Positions 17,446-25,609 of a DNA stretch of 64,000 bases are shown piece by piece. A program made the translations under genes and the position numbers. Under the pieces are notes generated by a model, which saw nothing but the letters and a program-made list of their open reading frames with translations, searched no databases and was not told the DNA's origin. The stretch is from DASSUW01 sp963774155 (GTDB taxonomy: Bacteria > Actinomycetota > Thermoleophilia > Solirubrobacterales > Solirubrobacteraceae), in assembly GCA_963774155.1 (NCBI GenBank), contig CAVZDW010000003.1:186001-250000 (forward strand), given 5' to 3'. The stretch's first letter is position 1; every line of letters begins with the position of its first letter.

Positions 17446-17640
17446 GTGACGATCGGGACCACCGGTGACGAGCAGGTGCTGGTCCACCCCTTCCGGGACG
17501 ACAGGGTGATCCTGGCCGTCGAGGATCCGCGCTTCGGCCGCATCGCCACGGTGCGGCTCGACGCCGCGCAGGCGATCGATCTCGCCGAGGCGCTCCTGCG
17601 CAACTCGGGGCGCGCCCCCGAGTTTCACCTCCCAACGTGA
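17446..17640 (+). CDS. small iron-boxed protein of unknown function
   Basis: 64 residues (TIGTTGDEQVLVHPF, then RVILAVEDPRFGRIATVRLD and AIDLAEALLRNSG): a compact alpha/beta protein without cysteines, signal peptide or known motif. GTG 17446 is preferred over GTG 17428 because the latter lies inside the iron box and lacks a Shine-Dalgarno. The box predicts expression under iron limitation. It lies between an M20 peptidase gene and a c-di-AMP riboswitch that starts immediately after its stop. Confidence 0.65.
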   Translation: MTIGTTGDEQVLVHPFRDDRVILAVEDPRFGRIATVRLDAAQAIDLAEALLRNSGRAPEFHLPT

Positions 17641-17777
17641 CCGTTTAACCGGCCGGACAGCGAGTCCGGCCGGCCGGGGGAACCACTGGTGGACTTCTGT
17701 CCGCCCGGGGCGAATCGCCGTTCTTCGGCGTAGCGCAGCCACTTCCAGCGCGAGCCCGTCAGCTCACCCCGGAGACG
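17641..17777 (+). ncRNA. c-di-AMP riboswitch (ydaO/yuaA type)
   Basis: The 150-base leader before the NlpC/P60 gene contains the ydaO signature blocks in order: GGGGGAACCAC (17676-17686), GGGGCGAAUC (17707-17716), a short GC hairpin with UUCU loop, and CGAGCCCGUCAGCUCACCCC near 17750-17769. ydaO RNAs bind c-di-AMP and usually turn genes off; in actinobacteria they commonly precede cell-wall hydrolases, as here. The fold ends about 10 bases before the AAGGAG of the gene, so control of termination or translation is plausible. Exact ends estimated by eye. Confidence 0.88.
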
Positions 17778-17794
17778 ACTGGAAGGAGCTCGGA

Positions 17795-18541
17795 TTGACT
17801 CTCACAGCGCCGCTGGGGCGGCGAAGGCTGCCCTGCGTACTCGCACTGATCCTCGCCGGGACCGGCGCCGCGCCGGCTCGGGCCGCGTTCGGCGACCGCC
17901 CGCTGCACGCCGGCCATCGCGGCCACGACGTCCGCGTCCTGCAGTCGTGGCTGACCCGCCTCGGCCATCCCACGGGGGTGGACGGCGTCTTCGGCCGCGA
18001 GACGCGCCGCAGCGTGCGGCGCTACGAGCGCGCCGAGACGCTGCGCGTCGACGGCGTCGTCTCCCGCCCCCAGGCACACGGGATGCGCTCCCGCCTCGAG
18101 AGCGCGGCCCCGACGGCCGCCGCGCCGACCGGCACCGCCACGCTCTCCGCCGACGGGCGTACCGCGGTCGCCCCGGAGGGCGCCCCGCCGCAGGTGCAGG
18201 CCGCGATCGCGGCCGCCAACCGCATCACGCGCAAGCCGTACCGCTACGGCGGCGGTCACGCCCGCTTCCGCGACACCGGCTACGACTGCTCGGGCGCGGT
18301 GTCCTACGTGCTCCACGGAGCGGGCCTGCTCGACCGCCCGCTCGACTCGAGCGGTCTCAGCACCTGGGGCCGCCGCGGCCGCGGGTCGTGGATCACGGTC
18401 TACGCGAACCCCGGCCACGCCTACATGATCGTCGCCGGCCTGCGCTTCGACACCTCGGGTCGCGGCGAGAACGGCCCGCGCTGGCGGCGCGAGCCGCGCT
18501 CCGGCAGCGGCTATGTCATCCGGCACGCCGGCGGCCTGTGA
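17795..18541 (+). CDS. secreted peptidoglycan hydrolase, PG-binding + NlpC/P60
   Basis: 248 residues. Signal peptide (RLPCVLALILAGTGAAPARA), PG_binding_1 domain at ~37-95 (LHAGHRGHDVRVLQSWLTRLG, VDGVFGRETRRSVRRYE), linker, then an NlpC/P60-like catalytic domain at ~130-248: catalytic Cys in YDCSGAVSYVL and His in NPGHAYMIVAGLRFD. Expected to cleave peptide crosslinks in peptidoglycan outside the membrane. TTG 17795 has AAGGAG 9 bases upstream. The c-di-AMP riboswitch upstream ties its expression to turgor/cell-wall state. The stop overlaps the next ATG by one base, so the glycosidase is co-translated. Confidence 0.92.
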   Translation: MTLTAPLGRRRLPCVLALILAGTGAAPARAAFGDRPLHAGHRGHDVRVLQSWLTRLGHPTGVDGVFGRETRRSVRRYERAETLRVDGVVSRPQAHGMRSRLESAAPTAAAPTGTATLSADGRTAVAPEGAPPQVQAAIAAANRITRKPYRYGGGHARFRDTGYDCSGAVSYVLHGAGLLDRPLDSSGLSTWGRRGRGSWITVYANPGHAYMIVAGLRFDTSGRGENGPRWRREPRSGSGYVIRHAGGL

Positions 18542-19899
18542 TGCGCGCCCTGCTGATCGCCCTCACGGCGCTCCTGCTCGCCGCCCCGGCCGCCGGGGCG
18601 AGCACGTCGCAGTTCACGATCTTCGAGGCGGGCCGCGAGATCCGCAGCAGCGACCCCGCCGAGCGCAGCGCGACCCTCGACGAGATCCAGGGCTTCGGGG
18701 TGAAGTGGATCCGCATCGTCATGTACTGGCGCGACGTCGCCCCGCAGCCGAGCTCGGGCTCGGCGCCGAGCTTCGCCGAGACCGACCCCGCCGCCTACGA
18801 CTGGACCACGTACGAGCGCATCGTCGCCGAGGCGCGGGCGCGCGGCATCCGCGTGCTCGTCACCCCGAGCGGCCCGGCGCCCGACTGGGCGACGCTCACG
18901 CGCGACGGTGTCGGCTTCCCGAGCCCGACGCGCTTCCGGCGCTTCATGACCGCCGCCGGGCGCCAGTTCGGGTCGCGGGTCAGCCACTGGTCGATCTGGA
19001 ACGAGCCCAACCACCCGCAGTTCCTCGGCCCGCAGTACCGGAGCGGCAAGCCGTACTCGCCGAGCCTGTACCGCCGGCTCTTCCTGGCCGCGCACCGCGG
19101 GCTCGACGCGAGCGGGAACGGCGGGGACCGGGTGCTGATGGGCGAGACCGCGCCGCGCGGGAACGGCAACGTCGTCGCGCCGCTCGCCTTCCTGCGCAGC
19201 ACGCTCTGCCTCGACAGCCGTTACCGCAAGCGCCCGAACTGCGCCAAGCTGCCGGCCGACGGCTACGCCCACCACCCCTACACGACGCGCGCGGGCCCGT
19301 TCTTCGTGTCCCCGCGCGCCGACGACGTCACGATCGGGTCGCTCGGGCGGCTCACCCGGGCGCTCGACCGCGCCGGCCGTGCCGGGGCCGTCAAGCACCG
19401 GCTGCCGATCTACCTGACCGAGTTCGGCATCCAGAGCCTGCCCGATCCGATCTACGGCGTCAGCCAGCAGCGGCAGGCCGAGTACCGCGCCATCGGCGAG
19501 AAGATGGCCTGGAACACCGGCCGCGTGCACGCGATCTCGCAGTACCTGATGCGGGACGATCTCCCGCGCAAGGGCAGCAACCGGTACGGCGGCTTCGAGT
19601 CCGGCCTGCGCCGCTCCGACGGGCGGAAGAAGGTCGCCTACGGCGGCTTCCGCCTCCCCATGGTCGCCCGCCGCGACGGCCGCCGCACGGTCCGGCTGTG
19701 GGGCCTCGTCCGGCCGCACGACTCCACCGAGGGCGTCGAGATCCAGTACCGCAACCGCCGCGGCAGCTGGCATCGCCTGAAGACGGACCGGACCGGAAGC
19801 CGCGGATACTGGAACACGAGCACGAAATACGTGGGCGGCCGGAGCTACCGCGTCCGCTGGAACGGGTTCACCGGGGCGCGCACGAGCGTCGTCCGCTGA
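18541..19899 (+). CDS. secreted clan-A glycoside hydrolase (GH39/GH5-like)
   Basis: 452 residues: signal peptide (LLIALTALLLAAPAAGA) and a TIM-barrel with the two clan GH-A glutamates: WNEPNH (acid/base Glu155) and YLTEFGIQ (nucleophile Glu294). GH39 or a GH5 subfamily are the nearest matches; the sugar cannot be called. A C-terminal beta domain (~370-452, RRTVRLWGLVRPHD, YRVRWNGFTGART) may bind carbohydrate. ATG 18541 overlaps the NlpC/P60 stop (TGATG), placing this enzyme under the c-di-AMP riboswitch; action on a wall-linked polysaccharide is inferred from that. Confidence 0.87.
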   Translation: MRALLIALTALLLAAPAAGASTSQFTIFEAGREIRSSDPAERSATLDEIQGFGVKWIRIVMYWRDVAPQPSSGSAPSFAETDPAAYDWTTYERIVAEARARGIRVLVTPSGPAPDWATLTRDGVGFPSPTRFRRFMTAAGRQFGSRVSHWSIWNEPNHPQFLGPQYRSGKPYSPSLYRRLFLAAHRGLDASGNGGDRVLMGETAPRGNGNVVAPLAFLRSTLCLDSRYRKRPNCAKLPADGYAHHPYTTRAGPFFVSPRADDVTIGSLGRLTRALDRAGRAGAVKHRLPIYLTEFGIQSLPDPIYGVSQQRQAEYRAIGEKMAWNTGRVHAISQYLMRDDLPRKGSNRYGGFESGLRRSDGRKKVAYGGFRLPMVARRDGRRTVRLWGLVRPHDSTEGVEIQYRNRRGSWHRLKTDRTGSRGYWNTSTKYVGGRSYRVRWNGFTGARTSVVR

Positions 19900-19980
19900 C
19901 ATCCTGCGGGGATCGATCCGTTCGCATCCCTGTCCGAAGACGATCGGGCGCGCCTGAAGCCGGAGGCGCGCCCGGAACGC

Positions 19981-20877
19981 GTGACGCCGATGAAGGCGGT
20001 CCTCACCGACGAGCGCTTCTCGGATCCGGACTGGATCTACGAGCGCAAGCTCGACGGGATCCGCTGCATCGCCATCAAGGCCGAGCAGCAGGTCCGGCTC
20101 CTCTCCCGCAACGACCTCAGCCTCAACGGCCGCTTCCCGGAGGTCGTCGAGGCGCTGGAGACCGACCCCGTGACCGACGTCGTGGTCGACGGCGAGGTCG
20201 TCGCGTTCGAAGGTGCCCAGACGAGCTTCGCCCGCCTGCAGCAGCGCGGCGAGCGGCCGGTCGCCGTCTTCTACTACGTCTTCGACATCCTCCACCTGGC
20301 CGGGCACGACACCACCGCGCTCCCGCTGCGGGCGCGCAAGGCCCTGCTCCGGCAGGCGCTCGGCTTCCACGGCCCGGTCCGCCTCACGCCGCACCGCAAC
20401 GAGGACGGCGAGGCCTACTACCGCGAGGCCTGCCGCAAGGGCTGGGAGGGCCTGATCGCCAAGCGCGCCGTCTCGACCTACACCCGCGGCCGCTCGCGCG
20501 ACTGGCTGAAGTTCAAGTGCTCGGCCGAGCAGGAGCTGGTGATCGGCGGCTTCACCGCGCCCAAGGGCAGCCGAACCGACCTCGGCGCGCTGCTGCTCGG
20601 TTACTACGACGGCGGTGCCCTCCGCTACGCGGGCAAGGTCGGCACCGGCTTCACCCAGGCCACCCTGCGCGACCTCGCCGCCCGTCTCGCCCCGCTCCGG
20701 CGGGCCGACTCGCCGTTCGCCGACGAGATCCGCGAGCGCGACGTCACCTGGGCGGAGCCGTCGCTGGTCGCCCAGGTGGGCTTCAGCGAGTGGACGCGCG
20801 ACGGCCGCCTGCGCCACCCGCGCTTCCTCGGGCTGCGCGACGACAAGGCCGCCGCCGAGGTCGTCCGCGAAGGCTAG
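19981..20877 (+). CDS. ATP-dependent DNA ligase (LigC/LigD ligase-domain type)
   Basis: 298 residues from GTG 19981. Nucleotidyltransferase motif I ERKLDGIR (AMP-accepting Lys23), motif III VVDGEVVA, motif IV EGLIAKR, motif V WLKFKC, then an OB domain (GGFTAPKGSRTDLGALLLGYYD, GKVGTGFT). Seals nicks with ATP; in actinobacteria such stand-alone ligases take part in end joining or excision repair. No polymerase or nuclease domain and no ku gene here. Homologues usually begin about 20 residues earlier: the frame is open back to 19900 and encodes IDPFASLSEDDRARLKPEAR, but only ATC (19912) or CTG (19930) could start it. True start therefore uncertain. Confidence 0.9.
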   Translation: MTPMKAVLTDERFSDPDWIYERKLDGIRCIAIKAEQQVRLLSRNDLSLNGRFPEVVEALETDPVTDVVVDGEVVAFEGAQTSFARLQQRGERPVAVFYYVFDILHLAGHDTTALPLRARKALLRQALGFHGPVRLTPHRNEDGEAYYREACRKGWEGLIAKRAVSTYTRGRSRDWLKFKCSAEQELVIGGFTAPKGSRTDLGALLLGYYDGGALRYAGKVGTGFTQATLRDLAARLAPLRRADSPFADEIRERDVTWAEPSLVAQVGFSEWTRDGRLRHPRFLGLRDDKAAAEVVREG

Positions 20878-21662
20878 GCGAGCTCGAGCGTGACGCCGGC
20901 CGCGCGGTACTCGGCCGCGACGTCGGGGTCGAGCTCGCCGTCGCTGATGATGAGGTCGAGCTCCTGGGCGGGCGCGATCGAGACGAGCGAGGCGCGGCCG
21001 AACTTCGTCGAGTCGACCAGCGCGACGATCCGCGAGGCGGAGTCGCGGGCCGCGCGCAGGACGTCGGCGATCGGGCCGCGCGACGTGGTCAGCCCCGCGT
21101 CCAGCGTGATGCCGGCGGCGGAGACGAACGCGCTGTCGAAGTTGAGCCGCCGGATGAACTCGCTCGTCCAGCGGCCGGTGAGCATGCGCGTGTGCTGGTC
21201 GAGCTCACCCGGGCAGACGACGACGTGGATCGAGTCGGCCCGGATCTCCGCGGCGATCATCGGCGAGTTGGTGACGAGCGTGAGCTCGTACGGCGGGTCG
21301 TGCGTGAGCCGCATGGCGAGGGCCAGCGCGGTCGACGACGCGTCGAGGAAGATCGTCGACCCGGCGGGCACGAGCCGCGCCGCGTAGTCGGCGATGGCCG
21401 CCTTGAAGGCCGCCGTCTGCCCGATCCGGTGCTCCCACGCCGTCGGGTGCGGGTGCACCGGCCCGCGCGCCACGCTCACCGCCCGCGCGCCGCCCCGCAC
21501 GCGCTGGACCAGCCCCTGGCGCGCGAGCTGCTCGAGATCGCGGTGCGCGGTCATGTTGGAGACGGAGTGCGCCCGCGCGAGCTCGGCGACCGTCACGCCG
21601 CCGTCGCGTTGGATCCGCTCGAGGATCCGCGCTCGCCGTAATGGTGCGGGCACACCCGTCAT
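20874..21662 (-). CDS. DeoR/GlpR-family transcriptional regulator
   Basis: 262 residues. DeoR winged helix at residues ~8-60 (RRARILERIQRDGGVTVAEL, SVSNMTAHRDLEQLARQG) and the sugar-phosphate-sensing DeoRC domain (IFLDASSTALALAMRL, LTLVTNSPMIAAEI, ALVDSTKFGRASLVSIAP). ATG 21662; an in-frame TTG lies 9 bases upstream. Transcribed with, and just downstream of, the sugar isomerase (13-base gap), so it most likely represses the cluster in response to a phosphorylated sugar. Overlaps the convergent ligase gene by 4 bases. Confidence 0.9.
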   Translation of the reverse strand: MTGVPAPLRRARILERIQRDGGVTVAELARAHSVSNMTAHRDLEQLARQGLVQRVRGGARAVSVARGPVHPHPTAWEHRIGQTAAFKAAIADYAARLVPAGSTIFLDASSTALALAMRLTHDPPYELTLVTNSPMIAAEIRADSIHVVVCPGELDQHTRMLTGRWTSEFIRRLNFDSAFVSAAGITLDAGLTTSRGPIADVLRAARDSASRIVALVDSTKFGRASLVSIAPAQELDLIISDGELDPDVAAEYRAAGVTLELA

Positions 21663-21675
21663 TTCTTTCAAAACC

Positions 21676-22587
21676 TCACAAGTGGGCGCGTAGCGTCTTC
21701 ACGGACTCCTCCACGAGCCACGAGTAGAACTCCTCGGAGAGCACGCCGGAGCCGTGGTCCTCGATGAACTTGAGCTGCTCGGGGGTCAGCGAGTCGTCGG
21801 CCGCCGCCATCGCGTTCTTGTACGGATTGGCCGGCGTGCGGTCGAGCGGCGGGACGAACTCGACCGTCAGCGAGCCGTCGTAGCCGATCTCCTTCAGCGT
21901 GCCGATGATGCCGGCCCAGTCGAGCTGGCCCTGGCCGCAGGCCATCCGGTTGTTGTCGGCCACATGGACGTCGAACAGCTTGTCGCCCGCATTGCGGAAC
22001 GCCTGCAGGACGTCGGCCTCCTCCTGGTTCATGTGGTAGACGTCGAGGCAGACGCCGACGTCGTCGCCGACCTCGCTCGCCAGCAGCAGCACCTGGTCGT
22101 GGCGGTTCACGAAGTTGGTCTCGAAGCGGTTGAGCGGCTCGAGCGCCACGCGCACGCCCTCGCCCCGCGCGTGCTCGTTGACCGCCTTCAGGCCCTCGAC
22201 GGCCCACGCCCACTCCTCCTCCGGCGAGGCCATCTCCTTCACCTTGCCGACCTCGGACGGGACGATGCTCATGGTGCCGCCGCCGTCGCCCCCGCGAAGC
22301 TCCTTGATCATGGTGATGCAGCTCTTGAGGTAGTCCACCGAGCTGGCCCGCACGGCCGGGTCGGCGTGGATGAGGTCGCGCCCCGCGAACATCAGCGAGA
22401 TCGAGCCGACACACTCGATGCCCTCCTCCACGAGGACGTCGCGGATGGCCGCGCTGCCCTTCGCCCCCGGTGACAGGGCCACGGAGTCATAGGAGATCTC
22501 GATCCCGTCATAGCCGTACTTGGCCAGGCGCCGGATGGTCGTCTCGACCGGTTCGGCACGCATCCAGTTGTGCATCGCGACCTTCAT
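21676..22587 (-). CDS. sugar phosphate isomerase/epimerase (xylose-isomerase-like)
   Basis: 303 residues, TIM barrel of the AP-endonuclease-2 family. MKVAMHNWMRAEPVETTIRRL, then YDGIEISYD and the metal ligands of the tagatose/psicose-3-epimerase type: ALEPLNRFET (Glu), CLDVYHMNQEE (Asp/His), DVHVADNNR (His), and TVEFVPP (Glu). Interconverts ketoses or related polyols; exact substrate unknown. The C-terminal extension (~265-303) is longer than usual. Lies between the creatininase-family gene and the DeoR regulator on one strand; 34 bases separate it from the former. Confidence 0.88.
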   Translation of the reverse strand: MKVAMHNWMRAEPVETTIRRLAKYGYDGIEISYDSVALSPGAKGSAAIRDVLVEEGIECVGSISLMFAGRDLIHADPAVRASSVDYLKSCITMIKELRGGDGGGTMSIVPSEVGKVKEMASPEEEWAWAVEGLKAVNEHARGEGVRVALEPLNRFETNFVNRHDQVLLLASEVGDDVGVCLDVYHMNQEEADVLQAFRNAGDKLFDVHVADNNRMACGQGQLDWAGIIGTLKEIGYDGSLTVEFVPPLDRTPANPYKNAMAAADDSLTPEQLKFIEDHGSGVLSEEFYSWLVEESVKTLRAHL

Positions 22588-22621
22588 GGCCGTCTCCTCC
22601 TGCGTAGTGCGTTGGTCACGA

Positions 22622-23476
22622 TCAGGCGAGCGCCCGCCACGCGCGGGTGTGGACCTCGACCTCTAGCTTCTCGAATTCGCCGAGCGCCGCGGCGAGATGC
22701 TCGGCGTAGCGCTCGTAGGTCCGCTCCCCCTTCTCGGCGGTCGACCGGAACGGGTTGCCGATCACGCCGGACGGCGTGAACTCCTGATGGTCCGTCGCGA
22801 AGAGGAAGAACTCGTAGCCCTGGAAGGCCACGTCGGGGGCGCCGTCGCTCTTGACGAACGACTCCGGGATCGAGTCGGGCCGCTGCGGCACCTGCGAGAC
22901 GGCGCGGTCCATTCGCACGAGCGACTCGTCGTGCGCCATGACCTGCGAGGTCTCGAGCTCGCTCGAGTGCCAGCCGGGGGTCTCCTCCGGCGGGTTCTCC
23001 ATGATGTCGTCGATCAGCGCGAGGTAGCGCTCGCCGTAGAGGCGCGACATGGCGACCATGGCGCCGGTGTCGTAGCGCAGCCGTCGCAGCAGCGGCTCGA
23101 TGATCTTGGCGTTCGAGCCGTGGTTGTTCACGAACACGAGCTTGTTGAAGCCGTGATGGATGAGCGAGCGGCCCACGTCGTACCAGAGCTCCAGCAGGAG
23201 GTTGGGCCGGATCGTGATCGTGCCCGTCCCCTCGCCCGGGTCGTACATGTGCTGGGGCGAGTAGCCCATCCATACCGTCGGCGTGTAGAGCACCTTGGCG
23301 CGATCGGCGGCGCGCTTCGTGATCTCCTCCGCCTGGATGGTGTCGGTCAGCAGCGGGAGATGCGCCCCGTGCTGCTCGAGGCTGGCGATCGGGATCATCA
23401 CGACGTCCTTCTCGCTCAGGTACTCGCGAACGTCAACGGGCGAGAGCTCGCCGAGGTTGTACGTCGGTAGGTCCAA
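22622..23476 (-). CDS. creatininase-family amidohydrolase
   Basis: 284 residues with the creatininase/formamide-hydrolase metal motifs: ASLEQHGAHLPLLTDT (Glu, His, Asp), VFVNNHGSNAKII (His), and WHSSELETSQVMAHD (His, Glu). Family members open lactams or formamides (creatinine, FAPy) or act as MftE-type peptidases. TTG 23476 is chosen because AAGGAG precedes it by 7 bases; an upstream TTG (23509) would place this motif inside the gene. Next to a sugar isomerase and divergent from an FAD oxidase, it probably belongs to a catabolic route; no mycofactocin genes are present. Substrate unknown. Confidence 0.87.
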   Translation of the reverse strand: MDLPTYNLGELSPVDVREYLSEKDVVMIPIASLEQHGAHLPLLTDTIQAEEITKRAADRAKVLYTPTVWMGYSPQHMYDPGEGTGTITIRPNLLLELWYDVGRSLIHHGFNKLVFVNNHGSNAKIIEPLLRRLRYDTGAMVAMSRLYGERYLALIDDIMENPPEETPGWHSSELETSQVMAHDESLVRMDRAVSQVPQRPDSIPESFVKSDGAPDVAFQGYEFFLFATDHQEFTPSGVIGNPFRSTAEKGERTYERYAEHLAAALGEFEKLEVEVHTRAWRALA

Positions 23477-23527
23477 ACCGCGATCTCCTTTGGTGTTCGA
23501 GGCCGTCAACTCCTATCATGTTCTCAC

Positions 23528-24943
23528 ATGGCACCCGCGACGCGCGCTCCTTTCATCGACGAACTGCGGGGCCAGGTCGGCACCGTGACCACCGACGAGG
23601 CCGAGCGTGCCAGGTGCGCGCGCGACTGGTCGTGGCCCGCCCTCTTCGCCGCCCAGCAGGGCCGGCCCGCGCTGCCCGACGCCGTCGTGCTCGCGACGAG
23701 CGACGAGGAGGTCGCCGCGACGCTGCGCCTGGCCACCGAGCACGGCGTGCCGGTGGTGCCGCGCGGCGGCGGCTCCGGCGTGATGGGCGCCGCCGTGCCG
23801 TACGCGGGCGGCGTGGTGCTCGACGTGAGCGCCATGAACCGGATCGTCGAGGTCGACGAGGCGGCGCTCACCGCCACGGTCGAGGCCGGCCACAACGGGC
23901 GGGCGTTCGAGCAGGCGCTCAACGAGCGCGGCCTCTCGTTCCCCCACTTCCCCGCCTCGGCCGAGTGGGCGTCGGTCGGCGGCTACGTCGCCGCGCGCGG
24001 CTCCGGAGTGCTCTCCTCCCGCTACGGCAAGATCGAGGACCTCGTCGTCGCCCTGCGGGTGGTCACGCCGACCGGCGAGATCATCGACACGCTGCCGGTG
24101 CCGCGGCACGCGGTCGGGCCGGAGCTGACGCAGCTCTTCGTCGGCTCCGAGGGCACGCTCGGCGTCATCACGCGCGTCACCGTCAAGCTCATCCCGCTGC
24201 CCGAGCACCGCCGCTTCGCGGCCATGGCCATGCCCACGCTGGAGGCCGGCATCGACGTCCTGCGCGACGTCATGCAGCGCGGGATCCGGCCCGCGGTCAT
24301 CCGCTACTACGACGCCGAGGCCAGCGCCGGCAGCCTGTCGCCGATCGTGGGCCGCCCGCTCGAAGGCCCGACCGCGCTGCTCATGTTCGAGGGCGACGAG
24401 GCCGTCGCCGAGGCCGAGGCCGACAGCACGCTGCGCGCGCTCGCGGCCGCGGGCGGCGAGGCGCTCGAGCCGGAGCTCTGCAGCACCTGGTGGGAGCACC
24501 GCTACGACTTCTACCACCCGCCCCATTATCCGTCGCTGCCCGCGATGTGGGGCACGATCGACGCCGTGGCCGGCTACGGCACGATCCTCGGCGTCTACCA
24601 CGGCATCCGCGCCGCGCTCGAGCCGTTCGCGGAGCACGGCCTGCGCCTGCGCACGCACTTCAGCCACTGGTACGACTGGGGCACGATGGTCTACCCGCGC
24701 TTCGTGATCGCCGACGCTTCGGGCGAGCCCGACCCGCTGGCGCTCTACAAGCGGATCTGGGACAGCGGCGTGCAGGCGATCTTCGACGCCGGCGGGGTCA
24801 TCAACGACCACCACGGGGTCGGATCGACCCTGGCGCCCTACCTCGCGCGCCAGTGGGGCCCCGCCCACGACACGCTGGCCGGCATCAAGCACGCGCTCGA
24901 CCCCGCCGGGATCATGAACCCCGGCAAGCTCGGCCTCGGCTGA
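23528..24943 (+). CDS. FAD-binding oxidase (GlcD / alkyl-DHAP synthase-like)
   Basis: 471 residues. N-terminal PCMH FAD-binding fold (VVPRGGGSGVMGAAVPY at ~75-92; FPASAEWASVGGYVAARGSG) and a C-terminal FAD-oxidase domain ending in VINDHHGVGSTLAPYLARQW, the His-rich motif seen in alkyldihydroxyacetonephosphate synthases and D-lactate/glycolate dehydrogenases. Likely oxidises a 2-hydroxy acid; ether-lipid synthesis cannot be excluded. ATG 23528 is divergent from the creatininase-family gene with 51 bases between starts, so the DeoR or TetR regulator could control both directions. Confidence 0.88.
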   Translation: MAPATRAPFIDELRGQVGTVTTDEAERARCARDWSWPALFAAQQGRPALPDAVVLATSDEEVAATLRLATEHGVPVVPRGGGSGVMGAAVPYAGGVVLDVSAMNRIVEVDEAALTATVEAGHNGRAFEQALNERGLSFPHFPASAEWASVGGYVAARGSGVLSSRYGKIEDLVVALRVVTPTGEIIDTLPVPRHAVGPELTQLFVGSEGTLGVITRVTVKLIPLPEHRRFAAMAMPTLEAGIDVLRDVMQRGIRPAVIRYYDAEASAGSLSPIVGRPLEGPTALLMFEGDEAVAEAEADSTLRALAAAGGEALEPELCSTWWEHRYDFYHPPHYPSLPAMWGTIDAVAGYGTILGVYHGIRAALEPFAEHGLRLRTHFSHWYDWGTMVYPRFVIADASGEPDPLALYKRIWDSGVQAIFDAGGVINDHHGVGSTLAPYLARQWGPAHDTLAGIKHALDPAGIMNPGKLGLG

Positions 24944-24985
24944 GCTCGCTGAAAAACGCTGAGCGGTGACGCTAATCTTGCGGCG

Positions 24986-25579
24986 GTGAGCACCACCCGC
25001 CAGTGGCGACGCACGGAGATCCGTCGCGAGGAGATCATCTCGGCAGCCGTGAAGCTGTGGAGCGAGCGCGGCTACGACACGACGAGCGTGGCCGATCTCT
25101 GCGCGCTGACGGGCATCGGCAAGGGCTCGATCTACCACCACATCTCCTCCAAGGAGGAGATCCTCTTCGAGATCCACAACCGGTTCGTGGATCCCATGCT
25201 CGCGTTCGCGCGCGAGACCCTGGCCGCCGACCGCCCGGCCTCCGAGGCGCTGCGGGCGGTCAGCGGCGAGATGCTGCGGATCATCGCCGGCTACCGGGCG
25301 CACTGCGAGATCGCGATGCGCGACATGAAGTCGCTCGGACCCGCCCACCTCAAGCAGGTCCGCCGCAAGCGGCGCGAGTTCGAGGCGATCGTGTCCGAGC
25401 TGATCCAGCGCGGGATCGACAGCGGCGAGTTCAAGGACGAGCCGGTCCAGGACACCACGATGGCGTTCCTGGGCATGCACAACTACGCGTACACGTGGTT
25501 CCGCGCGAAGATGGACCGCACGCCGGAGGAGATCTCCGAGCGGTTCTGCGCGATCTTCCTCGAAGGCCTGCGGCGCTAG
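24986..25579 (+). CDS. TetR-family transcriptional regulator
   Basis: 197 residues. N-terminal HTH (RREEIISAAVKLWSERGYDT, LTGIGKGSIYHHISSKEEIL), a helix set with conserved CEIAMRDMKSLGPAHLKQVRRKR, and a C-terminal region (MHNYAYTWFRAKMDRTPEEI) similar to KstR2-type TetR proteins, which often sense acyl-CoA esters. GTG 24986 is 43 bases after the FAD-oxidase stop on the same strand, so it may be co-transcribed and control that gene. Followed by the long inverted repeat. Confidence 0.9.
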   Translation: MSTTRQWRRTEIRREEIISAAVKLWSERGYDTTSVADLCALTGIGKGSIYHHISSKEEILFEIHNRFVDPMLAFARETLAADRPASEALRAVSGEMLRIIAGYRAHCEIAMRDMKSLGPAHLKQVRRKRREFEAIVSELIQRGIDSGEFKDEPVQDTTMAFLGMHNYAYTWFRAKMDRTPEEISERFCAIFLEGLRR

Positions 25580-25589
25580 TCACTGGGAT

Positions 25590-25609
25590 GACAACGTCAA
25601 CTGCGGCTG
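25590..25609 (+). repeat. 20-base repeat, copy 1
   Basis: GACAACGTCAACTGCGGCTG, identical to 50045-50064. In both places it lies a few bases after a stop codon, between two convergent genes. Here it also forms the outer end of the long inverted repeat. Confidence 0.7.

Noticed and set aside
22622..23476. Mycofactocin locus (MftE-like creatininase)
   Set aside because: No mftA, mftB, mftC or mftD nearby; neighbours are sugar-metabolism genes.
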